Source: Nitrosomonas sp. Is79A3 (GTDB lineage: Bacteria > Pseudomonadota > Gammaproteobacteria > Burkholderiales > Nitrosomonadaceae). Taken from it: a DNA stretch of 64,000 bases. Position 1 is the stretch's first letter. The number at the start of each line of letters is the position of its first letter. The DNA is taken from contig NC_015731.1 in assembly GCF_000219585.1 (NCBI RefSeq), positions 248,001-312,000 on the forward strand, given 5' to 3'. A model generated the notes under the pieces. It was not told where the DNA came from. It did not search any database and saw only the letters and a list, made by a program, of their open reading frames with translations. This document shows positions 17,184 through 28,221 of the stretch, piece by piece. The translations under genes and the position numbers were made by a program.

Positions 17184-19445
17184 ATGACCCGTTGGCTTAA
17201 ACACCTTCTTCTTGGCGTTTTTATCGGTTTACTGGGTGTCATCGTTCACCTGTCACCTGCGGGCTTATGGCTGGAAGAGAAGTTTGGCTTGTATTGGCTT
17301 TTCCATTTACGCGGTGCCATGACAGCACCTGACAATGTGATGGTTGTTGCCATCGATCAGCCATCTGCAGCCCAGCTTGGTTTACCAATGACCCCGCGTT
17401 TGTGGCCGCGTGACTTACACGCGCAGCTGATCGAGCAATTAACCCAATCCGGGGCCCGCATCATTGTTTTCGATCTAATTTTTGACACGCCGGGCATGGA
17501 AGCAGCGCATGATGTGAGACTGGCTTCAAGTATGCGTACAGCGGGCAATGTTGTGCTGGTTGAACGATTGGTTTATGAAGATACCGCACTACACACAGAT
17601 GCAACCGGGCAGCGTAATAACCGTATTATCAAAGAAGGGCCTATTCAGCTTCTGCCGATCATTGCTGATGCCATCAAGGCGCGCGCACCCTTTCCTTTGC
17701 CTAAAACAGAAAGAGTCAATGATTACTGGATTTTCAAGGCCGATGCAGGAGATATCCCAACGATCCCAGCCGTTGTTTTACAGACCTATGCGTTACCGGT
17801 TTATGATGACTTTATCCGGCTACTCCATACTGTAAATCCAGCTTATACCGCAGACTTGCCTACCGGTGAAGAGGCATTAGATATTGAGGATTTAATTTTC
17901 ACACTGCGCAGTCTATTTATTAAGCAACCCCAGATAGTTCAAAATCTGCAAACAGAATTAAACCGTGATGTGAGCCTGGATTCCACAAAAAAACACATTA
18001 TCCAAGCGCTGCTGAATCTCTATTCGGGAAGCGATACGCGATACCTGAATTTCTATGGCCCGCCACGGAGCGTTAAAACAATACCTTATCATCAAGTGCT
18101 ACAACGCAATGAAAATGCTATTACGGAGAAACAATCCGAAGAATGGCCAGATTTTAAGGATAAGATCGTATTTGTTGGTTTCTCTGCAGCGACTCAACCT
18201 GAACAGGATATTGTACGGGATGATTATCACACCGTATTTTCCAATTCTGATGGACTTTACATCAGTGGAGTCGAAATTGCCGCCACAGCATTTGCCAATT
18301 TGCTGGAGAACAAGCCTATTAGATCTTTTCCGCTAACAGGGAGTGCAGGCGTTTTATTTCTATTGGGTCTCGGATTAGGTATCATTTTCATGATCTTACC
18401 TAATCAAACAGCAGCCATTGCCAGCATCATTCTGCTTTTCTTCTATACAGGGAGCACATACTATTACTTCAAAGAAACCAGTATCTGGTTACCATTAGTT
18501 AATCCACTTTTCCTGCAGTTGCCAGTGGCTCTATTTGGCGCAGTAATACTTAAATACTACGAGGCAAAACATGAACGCCAGCAGCTAAAAGAAGCATTTG
18601 GGTACTTCTTGCCTGAACGTGTTGTCAATGATATCGCCAAAAATGCAGGCGTTATGGCATTCAATAATCAACTGGTTTATGGTGCTTGTCTGGCCACAGA
18701 TGCTGAAAAATATACAGCGCTTGCGGAAAAGCTTGAACCAAGGCAACTGGGGCAGTTAATGAATGAATATTATGCCGTCTTGTTTGAACCGGTCAGGCAA
18801 CATAATGGCACGGTTTCAGATGTCGTCGGTGATGCGATGCTGGCGATCTGGGCTAAGACTTCTGCAACTGCTGACCTGAGGAAAGAGGCTTGTCAAGCAT
18901 GTCTGGATATTGCTGAAGCCGTTGAGCGATTCAACCGCACCGGTAACCAGCCAGAATTACCCACGCGCATGGGATTGCATTTTGGTGAAATGTTATTAGG
19001 CAATATCGGCGCACTCCAACATTATGAATACCGTGCAGTCGGTGACATTGTGAATACAACCAACCGCATTCAAGGGGTAAATAAATACCTGGGCACCCGT
19101 TTGCTGGTATCCAGTGAAGTTGTAATTGGATTAAATGAATTCTTGATACGCCCGCTAGGAGATTTTTTATTGGTTGGAAAATCTTCACCTGTCAGCTTGT
19201 CTGAACTGGTTGCTCGCAAGCAGTCAGCGAGTCAGCAGCAATTGTGGCTATGTAATGTGTTTGCCCGTGCATTACACGCTTACAAAAACCAACAATGGAT
19301 CGAGGCCTGCAATGGTTTCTCGGAAATTCTCAACATAATTCCAGAGGACGGTCCGGCGCATTATTTTTTAAAAATTTGTCAGCAAAATAAATTGTTTCCA
19401 CCATCAGATTCTTGGGATCCAACCATACGCATTGAAAATAAATAA
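17184..19445 (+). CDS. CHASE2-sensor adenylyl/guanylyl cyclase (class III)
   Basis: 753-residue integral membrane signalling protein. An N-terminal membrane segment (about 7-28) precedes a large extracytoplasmic CHASE2 domain (about 30-380, with FDLIFDTPG and KIVFVGFSAATQP). Three membrane helices follow (about 385-460). The cytoplasmic class III cyclase domain spans about 485-680. Both metal-binding aspartates are present: in ACLATDAEKYTALAE and in VVGDAMLAIW. It should make cAMP or cGMP in response to a periplasmic signal. It lies 115 bases after the TonB receptor and 260 bases before a FecR-TPR-barrel gene. CHASE2 cyclases and FecR-domain proteins are recurrent neighbours, which suggests a shared signalling role. 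Confidence 0.88.
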   Translation: MTRWLKHLLLGVFIGLLGVIVHLSPAGLWLEEKFGLYWLFHLRGAMTAPDNVMVVAIDQPSAAQLGLPMTPRLWPRDLHAQLIEQLTQSGARIIVFDLIFDTPGMEAAHDVRLASSMRTAGNVVLVERLVYEDTALHTDATGQRNNRIIKEGPIQLLPIIADAIKARAPFPLPKTERVNDYWIFKADAGDIPTIPAVVLQTYALPVYDDFIRLLHTVNPAYTADLPTGEEALDIEDLIFTLRSLFIKQPQIVQNLQTELNRDVSLDSTKKHIIQALLNLYSGSDTRYLNFYGPPRSVKTIPYHQVLQRNENAITEKQSEEWPDFKDKIVFVGFSAATQPEQDIVRDDYHTVFSNSDGLYISGVEIAATAFANLLENKPIRSFPLTGSAGVLFLLGLGLGIIFMILPNQTAAIASIILLFFYTGSTYYYFKETSIWLPLVNPLFLQLPVALFGAVILKYYEAKHERQQLKEAFGYFLPERVVNDIAKNAGVMAFNNQLVYGACLATDAEKYTALAEKLEPRQLGQLMNEYYAVLFEPVRQHNGTVSDVVGDAMLAIWAKTSATADLRKEACQACLDIAEAVERFNRTGNQPELPTRMGLHFGEMLLGNIGALQHYEYRAVGDIVNTTNRIQGVNKYLGTRLLVSSEVVIGLNEFLIRPLGDFLLVGKSSPVSLSELVARKQSASQQQLWLCNVFARALHAYKNQQWIEACNGFSEILNIIPEDGPAHYFLKICQQNKLFPPSDSWDPTIRIENK

Positions 19446-19548
19446 CCAGGATTAATATAAATAGCGTTTTGCAATATTTTATTCAATGCACTCTTGCACC
19501 CTAATCTGAGAAAGAGGTGGAAATTAATTTTCTAAATCCCATATCATT

Positions 19549-19562
19549 TTGATTTATATCAA
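19549..19562. promoter_or_regulatory. FNR/Dnr-type binding site
   Basis: TTGATTTATATCAA is an exact match to the FNR-family consensus TTGAT-N4-ATCAA. Its centre is about 61 bases upstream of the start point expected from the TATAAT at 19603-19608, a standard class I activator distance. It suggests oxygen- or nitric-oxide-responsive, or CRP-family, control of the downstream FecR-TPR-barrel gene. Confidence 0.6.
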
Positions 19563-19602
19563 TCAATAGATATCCAAGCTAGCTCCAAGGTTATTTCTCT
19601 CG

Positions 19603-19608
19603 TATAAT
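19603..19608 (+). promoter_or_regulatory. Probable -10 element
   Basis: A perfect TATAAT about 100 bases before the FecR-TPR-barrel gene. No good -35 hexamer is visible 17 bases upstream, consistent with an activator-dependent promoter. Confidence 0.5.
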
Positions 19609-19705
19609 AAAAACTCTGTCTGAATCAAAATTCTAAATACGATTTCCCTCAGACTGAGAATCGCGCATCAGAACGCACTCCAGAATCTGGAAGAACAATA
19701 AGAAA

Positions 19706-22700
19706 ATGAGAATTTGCCAGAGAATTGAGCACAACAACCTAAGCGACCAGAATACTTCAGCGATGCCACTGATTGTATTATTCTTACTCATCTTTTGGGG
19801 TTGTATTGATAAAACCTATGCAACAGAATTCTGTCAGTCAGCGGCGGCAAAAGTCATTTCAGCGCAAGGAATTATTGAATTGCGCCGTGCCCATGAGACA
19901 ACCTGGCAACAAACGGCGATGCATACTGCCATTTGTCCGGGGGATACCGTGCGTGCGCGCTCACATAGCCGGGCAGCACTCTTGTTAAGCAACGCAAGTG
20001 TGCTGAGATTGGATCAAAAAACAAGCATTACTTTCCCAAAATCGGAAGACAACGAAGCGGCTTCGCTTCTGGATTTATTTTCCGGCGCGATTCACATCAT
20101 TACACGCACTCCCAAGCCATTCAAGGTTAGAACGCCATTTGTTAATGCAGGCGTTGATGGCACTGAGTTTTTTGTAGGCGTGGATGAGAACAGCACAAAA
20201 CTGGTCATTTATGAGGGACGAGTGACCGCCAGTAATGAGCAAGGCAATCTTACTCTTTCCGATCATGAAGCAGCTATTACCATCCGCAACGCCGCGCCAC
20301 AGAAAGTAGGCAGCATTAATCCGACTGATTCCGTCCAGTGGGCTTTGTACTATCCAATCATTATCAATTATCAGCTTGATGGACTAACAACGCAAACAGT
20401 GCAGCCGGAATTAAAGCAATCGATTGAATTCTACCGGCAAGGAAATGTTTTTGAGGCTTTATCCCTGCTCGATGCCATTTCAGCACATGATTACTCTGTT
20501 AATCTTCTATTATACCGGGCCGGGCTTTTGCTCGCAGTTGGTCAAGCCAGTGAAGCCAAAACAAGTATCGCAGAAGCGCTCACAATACAACAGGAAAATA
20601 GTAATGCGTATGCCTTATTAGCAATGATCGCAATCGTCCAGAATGACAAAGAACATGCACTTGAGCTTGCCACACGTGCAATCACTCTGGATACAAGCTC
20701 TCCTTCAGCCAAACTTGCGCTTTCCTACGTACAGCAGGCACATTTTAAGATTGAAGAAGCATTGGCAAGCGTTCAGGAAGCCGTCGCGATAGATCCGAGA
20801 AATGCGCTGGTATGGGCAAGATTAGCCAAGTTGCAAATGTCCGTAGGTGACCTGGATCGCGCACTGGAAGCCGCACATCAGGCAGTCGCTCTGAATCCTG
20901 ACTTGGCGAGGACAAAGACGGTATTAGGTTTTGCTCACTTACTGCAAATTCATACGCAACAAGCAAAAATCATGTTTTCTGAAGCTATTACGCTAGACCA
21001 GGCCGATCCTATGCCTAGACTGGGTATGGGTTTAACGTTAATTCGTGAAGGCAAACTTGAAGCCGGTCGTATTGAGTTGGAAATTGCAGTCAGTTTGGAT
21101 CCAGCCAGCTCATTGATTCGCAGTTATCTTGGCAAAGCCTATTTTGAGGAAAAACGTTATCCGCTTGCTGGTACACAATTTGATCTAGCAAAAGAGAAAG
21201 ATCCCAATGATCCAACTCCCTGGTTTTATGATGCCATTCAAAAACAAACACAAAACAGGCCCATCGAAGCGTTAAAAGATTTACAAAAGTCCATAGAACT
21301 CAATAACAATCGTGCAGTATACCGGTCAAAATTTTTGCTGGATCAAGATGAGGCAGCGCGCGGCTCGAGTCTGGCAAGGATTTACGATAACCTGGGTTTT
21401 GAAAAACGCGCTTTGGTGGAAACGGCAAAGTCACTGAGCATTGATCCAGCCAATCATTCAGCGCATCGTTTTCTTTCGGATGCCTATGCAAATATTCCTC
21501 GGCATGAAGTGGCGCGTGTCAGTGAGTTGTTACAGGCCCAGCTATTACAGCCAGTCAATGTCAATCCTGTGCAGCCCCATCTGGCGGTAGCAGATCTCAA
21601 CATTATTACCGGCACCGGTCCGGCAAGGACTGGTTTTAATGAGTTTGCGCCACTGATGGAGCGTAACAGACCCCAATTGGTTGCTTCCGGTATTGCCGGC
21701 AGTAACAGTACATTTGGTAATGAAGCGACGCTCTCGGCAGTCTATGACCGTGCTTCGGTCAGTGTCGGTCAATATCATTTCCAATCTGATGGTTTTCGCC
21801 CGAATAATGACCAAAAGCACAATATCTATAATGCTTTTGTACAGTTTGCAGTAACTCCGAAATTGAATATGCAAGCAGAAATCCGTCGGCGCAACACGGA
21901 GCAGGGGGACTTATTACTTGATTTTGATATGAAAATTCATACACAAGACCGGAGAAGCCTGGAGCAGGACTCTGCACGCGTGGGCGCACGCTATTCATTG
22001 TCTCCCAAGCAGGATTTCCTGGTTTCAAGTATTTATATAGATCGTCGCGAAGGTCAAGCGATGCCAGCTCAGTTTTATCCTCTTCTTGATACCACTTTTC
22101 CCGCATTTAATGTAAACCAAAAAGATCAAGGCTATCAGATAGAAGGACAATATTTATTCAAAGATAAGTATATCAATTTAATAACTGGCGGAGGAACTTA
22201 TCAAATTGATGCTAAACAGCGATGTAATGGAGAGGTATGTTCTTCAGTAATACCCTTTAAGCGCGAACGAGAGAATGCTTATGTCTACTCGAATATGAAT
22301 TATTATGGAAAGATTAATACTACCTTCGGTTTAAGCTACGATGCTTTTAAAGATGGTATCGATTATAGATTTGATGCATTTAATCCAAAATTTGGATTGC
22401 AGTGGAATATCACCGATGCGCTTCGTTTGCGGCTTGCTTGGTTTGAGACCGTTAAATCTGCCTTGATTGCTAATCAAACACTGGAACCAACGCAAGTGGC
22501 CGGGTTTAATCAAATGTTCGATGATCCGAATGGAACACGATCACGGAGAATGGGTGTTGGATTAGATTCCAGTTTTAGCAAAAATATTTATGGTGGTATT
22601 GAAGCTTCTGATCGGGACTTGAAAGTTTCTTTCGTAAATAGTGATATGAGAATATTGGCAAATGAGCAGCAACAGGAAAGACTGTATCGCTCTTATCTTT

Positions 22701-23128
22701 ACTGGTTACCACATGCACGCTGGGCAGTTAATGGGGAATTTCAGCTTGAGCAATTCTCACGCGCCGCAATTGAAATAGGGGGTAGTGAGAAACCATATCA
22801 GATTCATACGTTAAGCGCGCCGCTCACGATTAATTATTTCCACCCGGATGGTATTTTCAGCAGATTCAGCACAACTTTTGTGCAGCAAGACCTAAAACGT
22901 TTAGCGGGCTCTTCACTTAAAGAAGGGAACGATGGTTTTGTGTTGTTTGATGCAGCTCTTGGTTATCGACTGCAAAATCGAAGAGGTATCCTTAGCCTCG
23001 AAGGCAGAAATCTCAGCGATGAAAACTTCTTTTACCGCAGCTACAATTTTCAGGTAAATGAAATGATAACTTCTTCCCGTTTCATTCCGACTCGTACTTT
23101 CTTTGTACGTCTTACTTTAAATTTTTAA
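19706..23128 (+). CDS. FecR domain - TPR - outer-membrane beta-barrel fusion protein
   Basis: 1140 residues in an unusual three-part order. A Sec signal (about 20-40) is followed by a FecR domain (about 45-205: VRTPFVNAGVDGTEFFVGV, LVIYEGRVTASN). About ten TPR units (about 225-610, e.g. VWARLAKLQMSVGDLDRALEAAHQAVALNP) come next. A C-terminal barrel of about 480 residues (about 655-1140) ends RTFFVRLTLNF with the terminal Phe of outer-membrane proteins. The barrel's last strands (GRNLSDENFFYR) resemble TonB receptors, yet there is no plug domain. TPR-plus-barrel proteins such as PgaA and BcsC are exporters, so export or surface display is one idea and envelope sensing together with the CHASE2 cyclase is another. 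A shorter start at 19763 is possible. Function unknown. Confidence 0.85.
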   Translation: MRICQRIEHNNLSDQNTSAMPLIVLFLLIFWGCIDKTYATEFCQSAAAKVISAQGIIELRRAHETTWQQTAMHTAICPGDTVRARSHSRAALLLSNASVLRLDQKTSITFPKSEDNEAASLLDLFSGAIHIITRTPKPFKVRTPFVNAGVDGTEFFVGVDENSTKLVIYEGRVTASNEQGNLTLSDHEAAITIRNAAPQKVGSINPTDSVQWALYYPIIINYQLDGLTTQTVQPELKQSIEFYRQGNVFEALSLLDAISAHDYSVNLLLYRAGLLLAVGQASEAKTSIAEALTIQQENSNAYALLAMIAIVQNDKEHALELATRAITLDTSSPSAKLALSYVQQAHFKIEEALASVQEAVAIDPRNALVWARLAKLQMSVGDLDRALEAAHQAVALNPDLARTKTVLGFAHLLQIHTQQAKIMFSEAITLDQADPMPRLGMGLTLIREGKLEAGRIELEIAVSLDPASSLIRSYLGKAYFEEKRYPLAGTQFDLAKEKDPNDPTPWFYDAIQKQTQNRPIEALKDLQKSIELNNNRAVYRSKFLLDQDEAARGSSLARIYDNLGFEKRALVETAKSLSIDPANHSAHRFLSDAYANIPRHEVARVSELLQAQLLQPVNVNPVQPHLAVADLNIITGTGPARTGFNEFAPLMERNRPQLVASGIAGSNSTFGNEATLSAVYDRASVSVGQYHFQSDGFRPNNDQKHNIYNAFVQFAVTPKLNMQAEIRRRNTEQGDLLLDFDMKIHTQDRRSLEQDSARVGARYSLSPKQDFLVSSIYIDRREGQAMPAQFYPLLDTTFPAFNVNQKDQGYQIEGQYLFKDKYINLITGGGTYQIDAKQRCNGEVCSSVIPFKRERENAYVYSNMNYYGKINTTFGLSYDAFKDGIDYRFDAFNPKFGLQWNITDALRLRLAWFETVKSALIANQTLEPTQVAGFNQMFDDPNGTRSRRMGVGLDSSFSKNIYGGIEASDRDLKVSFVNSDMRILANEQQQERLYRSYLYWLPHARWAVNGEFQLEQFSRAAIEIGGSEKPYQIHTLSAPLTINYFHPDGIFSRFSTTFVQQDLKRLAGSSLKEGNDGFVLFDAALGYRLQNRRGILSLEGRNLSDENFFYRSYNFQVNEMITSSRFIPTRTFFVRLTLNF

Positions 23129-23141
23129 AAGGAACCTTGAA

Positions 23142-23468
23142 ATGTCTAAACTAAAAAGTATTCCATCCGCAGCATCAGATGCTCTGAAAGAAGCCGGTAT
23201 CAGTGACGTCATGGTAATGCTTTGCATTGATGCAGATGGCAAAATTCATCAACTGAAAGGGGAAGGCGTCACTGATAGTAAACGGGATCCTGCTCATCCT
23301 ATTACTACTACAGCTACAGGAATTCAAACAATAACAATCAGCATGATTGAACATGTGGAGGATCATACTACTAAATCAGTTGCTCCATCTGCCAAGGTTG
23401 CTAAGGCAACGGCCACTATTTGTAAAACAATTATGATTGGAGGTATCCCCGTTACATTCTGCAAGTAA
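23142..23468 (+). CDS. Small Cys-containing protein, unknown
   Basis: 108 residues, 13 bases after the FecR-TPR-barrel gene with AAGGAA ahead of the ATG, so very likely in its operon. There is no signal peptide or membrane helix. The N-terminal half looks like a compact fold (SDVMVMLCIDADGKIHQL). A Thr-rich middle is followed by a C-terminus that carries a Gly-Gly and two Cys (ATICKTIMIGGIPVTFCK). Three cysteines in total. It could be a substrate, ligand or partner of the barrel protein. No family recognised. Confidence 0.72.
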   Translation: MSKLKSIPSAASDALKEAGISDVMVMLCIDADGKIHQLKGEGVTDSKRDPAHPITTTATGIQTITISMIEHVEDHTTKSVAPSAKVAKATATICKTIMIGGIPVTFCK

Positions 23469-23585
23469 AAATTCTCTTTGAGGCCGTTAGTATGGTATGA
23501 ACTGGTTTCTCGAATCCTCAGATGAAAGAATATGCTTAAGCTAGCTTCCAGATTCCAAAGAATTTAAGTAAGTTCTATCAAATAA

Positions 23586-23618
23586 AAAAAGCACACCAGA
23601 AAAACTGGTGTGCTTTTA
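23586..23618. terminator. Bidirectional rho-independent terminator
   Basis: A perfect hairpin AAAAGCACACCAG / CTGGTGTGCTTTT with a five-base A loop. It separates the small Cys protein gene (+) from convergent hppA (-) and has A/T tracts on both sides, so it can stop transcription both ways. Confidence 0.9.
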
Positions 23619-23652
23619 ACTTTTAAGATTACCTGAAACTTGAAAAGTATAT

Positions 23653-25710
23653 TTATAACAGTGGAATAATCAATAGTGCCACGATGTTAATAATTTTAAT
23701 CAGCGGGTTAATTGCTGGACCTGCAGTGTCTTTATAAGGATCACCGACTGTATCACCCGTTACTGATGCTTTGTGGGCGTCACTACCTTTGCCGCCAAAG
23801 TGTCCATCTTCGATATATTTCTTCGCGTTATCCCAAGCACCGCCACCTGTTGTCATGGAAATTGCCACAAATAAACCGGTTACGATAGAACCCATCAGTA
23901 CGCCACCTAAAGCTTGCGGTCCCAGAATCACACCCACTAAGAGTGGAATCAGTACAGGCAATAATGAAGGAATCATCATTTCCTTAATTGCTGCTTGGGT
24001 TAGCATATCCACTGCACGCGAATAATCCGGCTTGGCTGTACCTTCCATAATGCCAGGAATTTCTTTGAACTGACGACGCACTTCAATAACCACTGAACTT
24101 GCGGCGCGTCCGACAGCTTCCATCGACATGGCACCAAATAAATAAGGAATCATGCCGCCGATAAACAAACCAATAATCACCATGTGATTGGATAAATCGA
24201 AGGTTACTGTATGTCCAGCATGTTCTAGTGCATGCGTATAATCAGCAAATAATACCAAAGCGGCTAAACCAGCAGAACCAATTGCATAACCTTTGGTAAC
24301 TGCTTTGGTTGTATTGCCAACTGCATCCAGTGGATCAGTAATAGCGCGAACTGAATCTGGCATTTCTGACATTTCGGCAATACCGCCAGCATTATCAGTA
24401 ATTGGACCGTATGCATCAAGCGCTACAATAATACCCGTCATGGATAACATCGCTGTTGCAGCGATAGCAATACCGTATAAGCCTGCTAGAGAATAGGCTA
24501 GCAATATACTGATACAAACAGCTAATACAGGTGCAGCGGTTGAGCGCATTGAAACACCCAAACCAGCAATAATATTAGTCGCATGTCCGGTAGTTGATGC
24601 TTCAGCAACATGCTGTACCGGTGGATAATCCGTTGAAGTGTAGTACTCAGTAATGACAACCATGAGTCCCGTAAGCACCAGCCCGATCGTTGCAGCCAGG
24701 AATATACGCATAACCAGCATGCCACCAGCTACTTCAGTGCCATCAATATCAAGAGACATATCGCCCATGAACCAAACAGTTACAGGGAGATAAGCAAATA
24801 AAGCGATGCCTCCCGCTACTGCCAAGCCACGATAGAGCGCATTCATGATCTTGCCACCTTCGCGCATCTTGACGTAGTAACAACCAATAATTGACGCGAT
24901 AATGGAAACGGCGCCTAACATTAATGGATAAATCACAGCATCAATTGTATTCGCTGAAAACAGTAGGGCACCTAAAATCATGGTGGCGATGATTGTTACC
25001 GCATAGGTTTCAAACAAATCAGCAGCCATACCTGCGCAATCACCGACATTATCGCCCACATTATCGGCAATAACCGCTGGATTCCGTGGATCATCTTCCG
25101 GAATACCGGCTTCTACCTTTCCGACCAGATCAGCACCTACGTCAGCGCCTTTAGTGAAAATACCGCCACCCAAACGAGCAAAAATAGAGATCAGTGATCC
25201 GCCAAATGCAAAACCGATTAAAGGTTTAATCACATCGCTAATCGGTTGACTGGGATCCGCACCATCAAATAATGTGGCACAGTAACCTGCAACACCCAGT
25301 AAGCCTAAACCGACTACCAGCATTCCAGTGACAGCGCCGCCACGGAAGGCAATGGCAAGCGCCTCATTCAAACCGACAGTTGCAGCTTGCGCTGTACGTA
25401 CGTTCGATTGAACTGAAACATTCATACCAAGAAAACCGGCAGCACCAGAGAGCACAGCACCCAAAGCAAAACCAATGGCTGTATCCCAACTGATCGCTAT
25501 TGCAAGGGCAACAAATAAAACCGCACCCACGGCACCAATAGTCATGTATTGGCGCTTAAGATATGCAGATGCTCCTTCTTGTATAGCAGCAGCAATTTCT
25601 TGCATACGCTGATTACCAGTTGATTGAACATAAATACCCCTAATCCAGATACCACTGAATATCAGGGCTATAATCGCGCTACCTATTGCGATAATAAAAC
25701 CGTTAGCCAT
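23653..25710 (-). CDS. hppA: Proton-translocating membrane pyrophosphatase, K+-independent type
   Basis: 685-residue integral membrane pump with about sixteen helices that couples PPi hydrolysis to proton export. Catalytic and metal motifs are intact: [36 protein letters not shown] region near residue 190 and the C-terminal [20 protein letters not shown]. The sequence [10 protein letters not shown] has Lys where K+-dependent enzymes have Ala, which classes it as K+-independent. The ATG at 25710 follows GGAG by 8 bases; a TTG four codons earlier overlaps that ribosome site and is rejected. It stands next to a PPi-dependent phosphofructokinase on the same strand, about 230 bases apart. Confidence 0.95.
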   Translation of the reverse strand: MANGFIIAIGSAIIALIFSGIWIRGIYVQSTGNQRMQEIAAAIQEGASAYLKRQYMTIGAVGAVLFVALAIAISWDTAIGFALGAVLSGAAGFLGMNVSVQSNVRTAQAATVGLNEALAIAFRGGAVTGMLVVGLGLLGVAGYCATLFDGADPSQPISDVIKPLIGFAFGGSLISIFARLGGGIFTKGADVGADLVGKVEAGIPEDDPRNPAVIADNVGDNVGDCAGMAADLFETYAVTIIATMILGALLFSANTIDAVIYPLMLGAVSIIASIIGCYYVKMREGGKIMNALYRGLAVAGGIALFAYLPVTVWFMGDMSLDIDGTEVAGGMLVMRIFLAATIGLVLTGLMVVITEYYTSTDYPPVQHVAEASTTGHATNIIAGLGVSMRSTAAPVLAVCISILLAYSLAGLYGIAIAATAMLSMTGIIVALDAYGPITDNAGGIAEMSEMPDSVRAITDPLDAVGNTTKAVTKGYAIGSAGLAALVLFADYTHALEHAGHTVTFDLSNHMVIIGLFIGGMIPYLFGAMSMEAVGRAASSVVIEVRRQFKEIPGIMEGTAKPDYSRAVDMLTQAAIKEMMIPSLLPVLIPLLVGVILGPQALGGVLMGSIVTGLFVAISMTTGGGAWDNAKKYIEDGHFGGKGSDAHKASVTGDTVGDPYKDTAGPAINPLIKIINIVALLIIPLL

Positions 25711-25943
25711 AAAGAACTCCAATTAAAGTCAGACCATCAAAATCGTATGTGGAATATTGGCCTAATTAATCCCACATTATTAAACACTTCACTTATTCAA
25801 AACCTAAATACAATGAGGACGTATTTTATATGTTCTTGCCCCCAGAATGTATCAAATATTAATGAAATTTAGATTGTTATACGACTTGTGCGCTATTGTT
25901 TGACTCCATTACAACACCCGTCGCTCCCAATCCAAATTATTCC

Positions 25944-27203
25944 TTAAATTTTGAACTCGCCCAATTTCTTCTCAACCGCTACATTTTTTAACCGCACATA
26001 ATCTGGCAATCCATTTTTATAAGGTGGATAATCTTCACCCTCAATCAGTGGCGATAAGTATTTGCGGCAAGCCTGACTAATGCCAAATCCGTCTTCACTG
26101 ATATAATCAGCCGGCATCATTTTCTCGACATTGGCTACATTAGCAAGCTTAGCCATGCCCACCGTCCAGCTATAAGGTGCATTGGATTGACGAACTATCG
26201 TTGGCATGACTGAGTTATGTCCTGCAATAGCATATTCCACTGCCGCTTTACCCATTGCATAAGCTTGTTCCACATCGGTCTTGGAAGCAATGTGCCGTGC
26301 AGCACGCTGTAGATAATCAGCAACACCCCAATGATATTTCAATCCCAAACCATCTTTGATGATATTGGCTACCACCGGTGCAACGCCGCCTAGTTGTGCA
26401 TGCCCAAAGGCATCACGCAGTCCCTGGTCGGAAAGAAAATTACCATCTTCCCCCTTAACACCTTCAGATACGACGACTGAGCAATAGCCATATTCCTTGA
26501 CATAGCGATCCACTTTGGCAAGAAACTTTTCTTTGTTGAATGTAATTTCTGGAAACAAAATGATTATTGGAATTTCACAATCTGGACTCGAAGCCAATCC
26601 GCCCGCTGCGGCAATCCATCCTGCGTGGCGGCCCATCACTTCCAGAACAAAAACTTTAGTTGATGTTTTAGACATGCTGGCTACATCAAAGCTCGCTTCG
26701 CGTGTGGATACCGCGATATATTTGGCGACAGAGCCAAAACCAGGGCAACAATCTGTGATTGGCAAATCGTTGTCAACCGTTTTGGGAACGTGAATCGCCT
26801 GAAGGGGATAGCCGAGCGTATCGGATAATTGTGAAACCTTAAGGCAGGTATCCGCAGAATCACCGCCGCCATTATAAAAGAAATAACCAATATTATGCGC
26901 TTTGAATACTTCGATCAGACGTTCGTATTCGCGTCGATTTTGCTCCAAGCTCTTTAATTTGTAGCGGCACGATCCAAATGCACCTGACGGGGTATGACGT
27001 AGCGCAGCAATCGCTGCTGCTGAATCAGCATTGGTATCAATCAAATCTTCGGTCAACGCACCGATAATCCCATTGCGACCTGCATAGACATTGCCAATTT
27101 TATCAGAGTGCTGGCGCGCTGTTTCTAGAACACCCGCGGCCGAAGCGTTGATTACAGCCGTTACGCCGCCGGATTGGGCATAAAATGCATTTTTAATTGC
27201 CAT
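25944..27203 (-). CDS. pfp: Pyrophosphate-dependent 6-phosphofructokinase
   Basis: 419-residue enzyme that interconverts fructose-6-phosphate/PPi and fructose-1,6-bisphosphate/Pi. PPi specificity is shown by PKTVDND (ATP enzymes have a Gly in place of the Lys) and by NGGGDSADT (Asp at the position of the ATP enzyme's Gly). Sugar-binding elements EVMGRHAGW and SEGVKGEDG are present. Obligate chemolithoautotrophs and methylotrophs commonly have this reversible enzyme instead of ATP-PFK, often with a membrane pyrophosphatase as here. RBS AGGAG precedes the ATG. Confidence 0.93.
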   Translation of the reverse strand: MAIKNAFYAQSGGVTAVINASAAGVLETARQHSDKIGNVYAGRNGIIGALTEDLIDTNADSAAAIAALRHTPSGAFGSCRYKLKSLEQNRREYERLIEVFKAHNIGYFFYNGGGDSADTCLKVSQLSDTLGYPLQAIHVPKTVDNDLPITDCCPGFGSVAKYIAVSTREASFDVASMSKTSTKVFVLEVMGRHAGWIAAAGGLASSPDCEIPIIILFPEITFNKEKFLAKVDRYVKEYGYCSVVVSEGVKGEDGNFLSDQGLRDAFGHAQLGGVAPVVANIIKDGLGLKYHWGVADYLQRAARHIASKTDVEQAYAMGKAAVEYAIAGHNSVMPTIVRQSNAPYSWTVGMAKLANVANVEKMMPADYISEDGFGISQACRKYLSPLIEGEDYPPYKNGLPDYVRLKNVAVEKKLGEFKI

Positions 27204-27264
27204 ATTTTTTCTCCTGATTGATCAAATCGTAAGTAAACTATTTGGATTCTACTCATCTGTACGC

Positions 27265-27302
27265 ACAAAAACTCAGGCGCGACTTATCGCTCTCCTGAGT
27301 TT
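27265..27302 (-). terminator. Rho-independent terminator after adk
   Basis: On the minus strand a hairpin with arms AAACTCAGG and CCTGAGTTT is followed by further T residues. It lies about 50 bases downstream of the adk stop, so pfp probably has its own promoter. Confidence 0.75.
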
Positions 27303-27351
27303 CCATTTCTGTTATTTGAACCAAAGAATGAGGTTGGTTATATTTTATTTT

Positions 27352-28035
<684 letters not shown>

Positions 28036-28221
28036 TTATTGAATGCAGAGACGTATTTATATCTGCCACTTCAAAGACATCATGCGATTATATCGTAGGC
28101 TGGCCAGATACTCGAGTTTTTTACTGCGGTAATTTTTGCGGAGCTAAACAACTTTGTAACAAGTTACGTTGAACCAGTGCAGGTTATGCGATAATTTGAT
28201 TGACTCTTAACAGGAAAAATC

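Noticed and set aside
28169..28195. recA promoter TTGAAC ... GATAAT
   Set aside because: Spacing is only 15 bases and no SOS box was recognised, so it is not listed as a feature.
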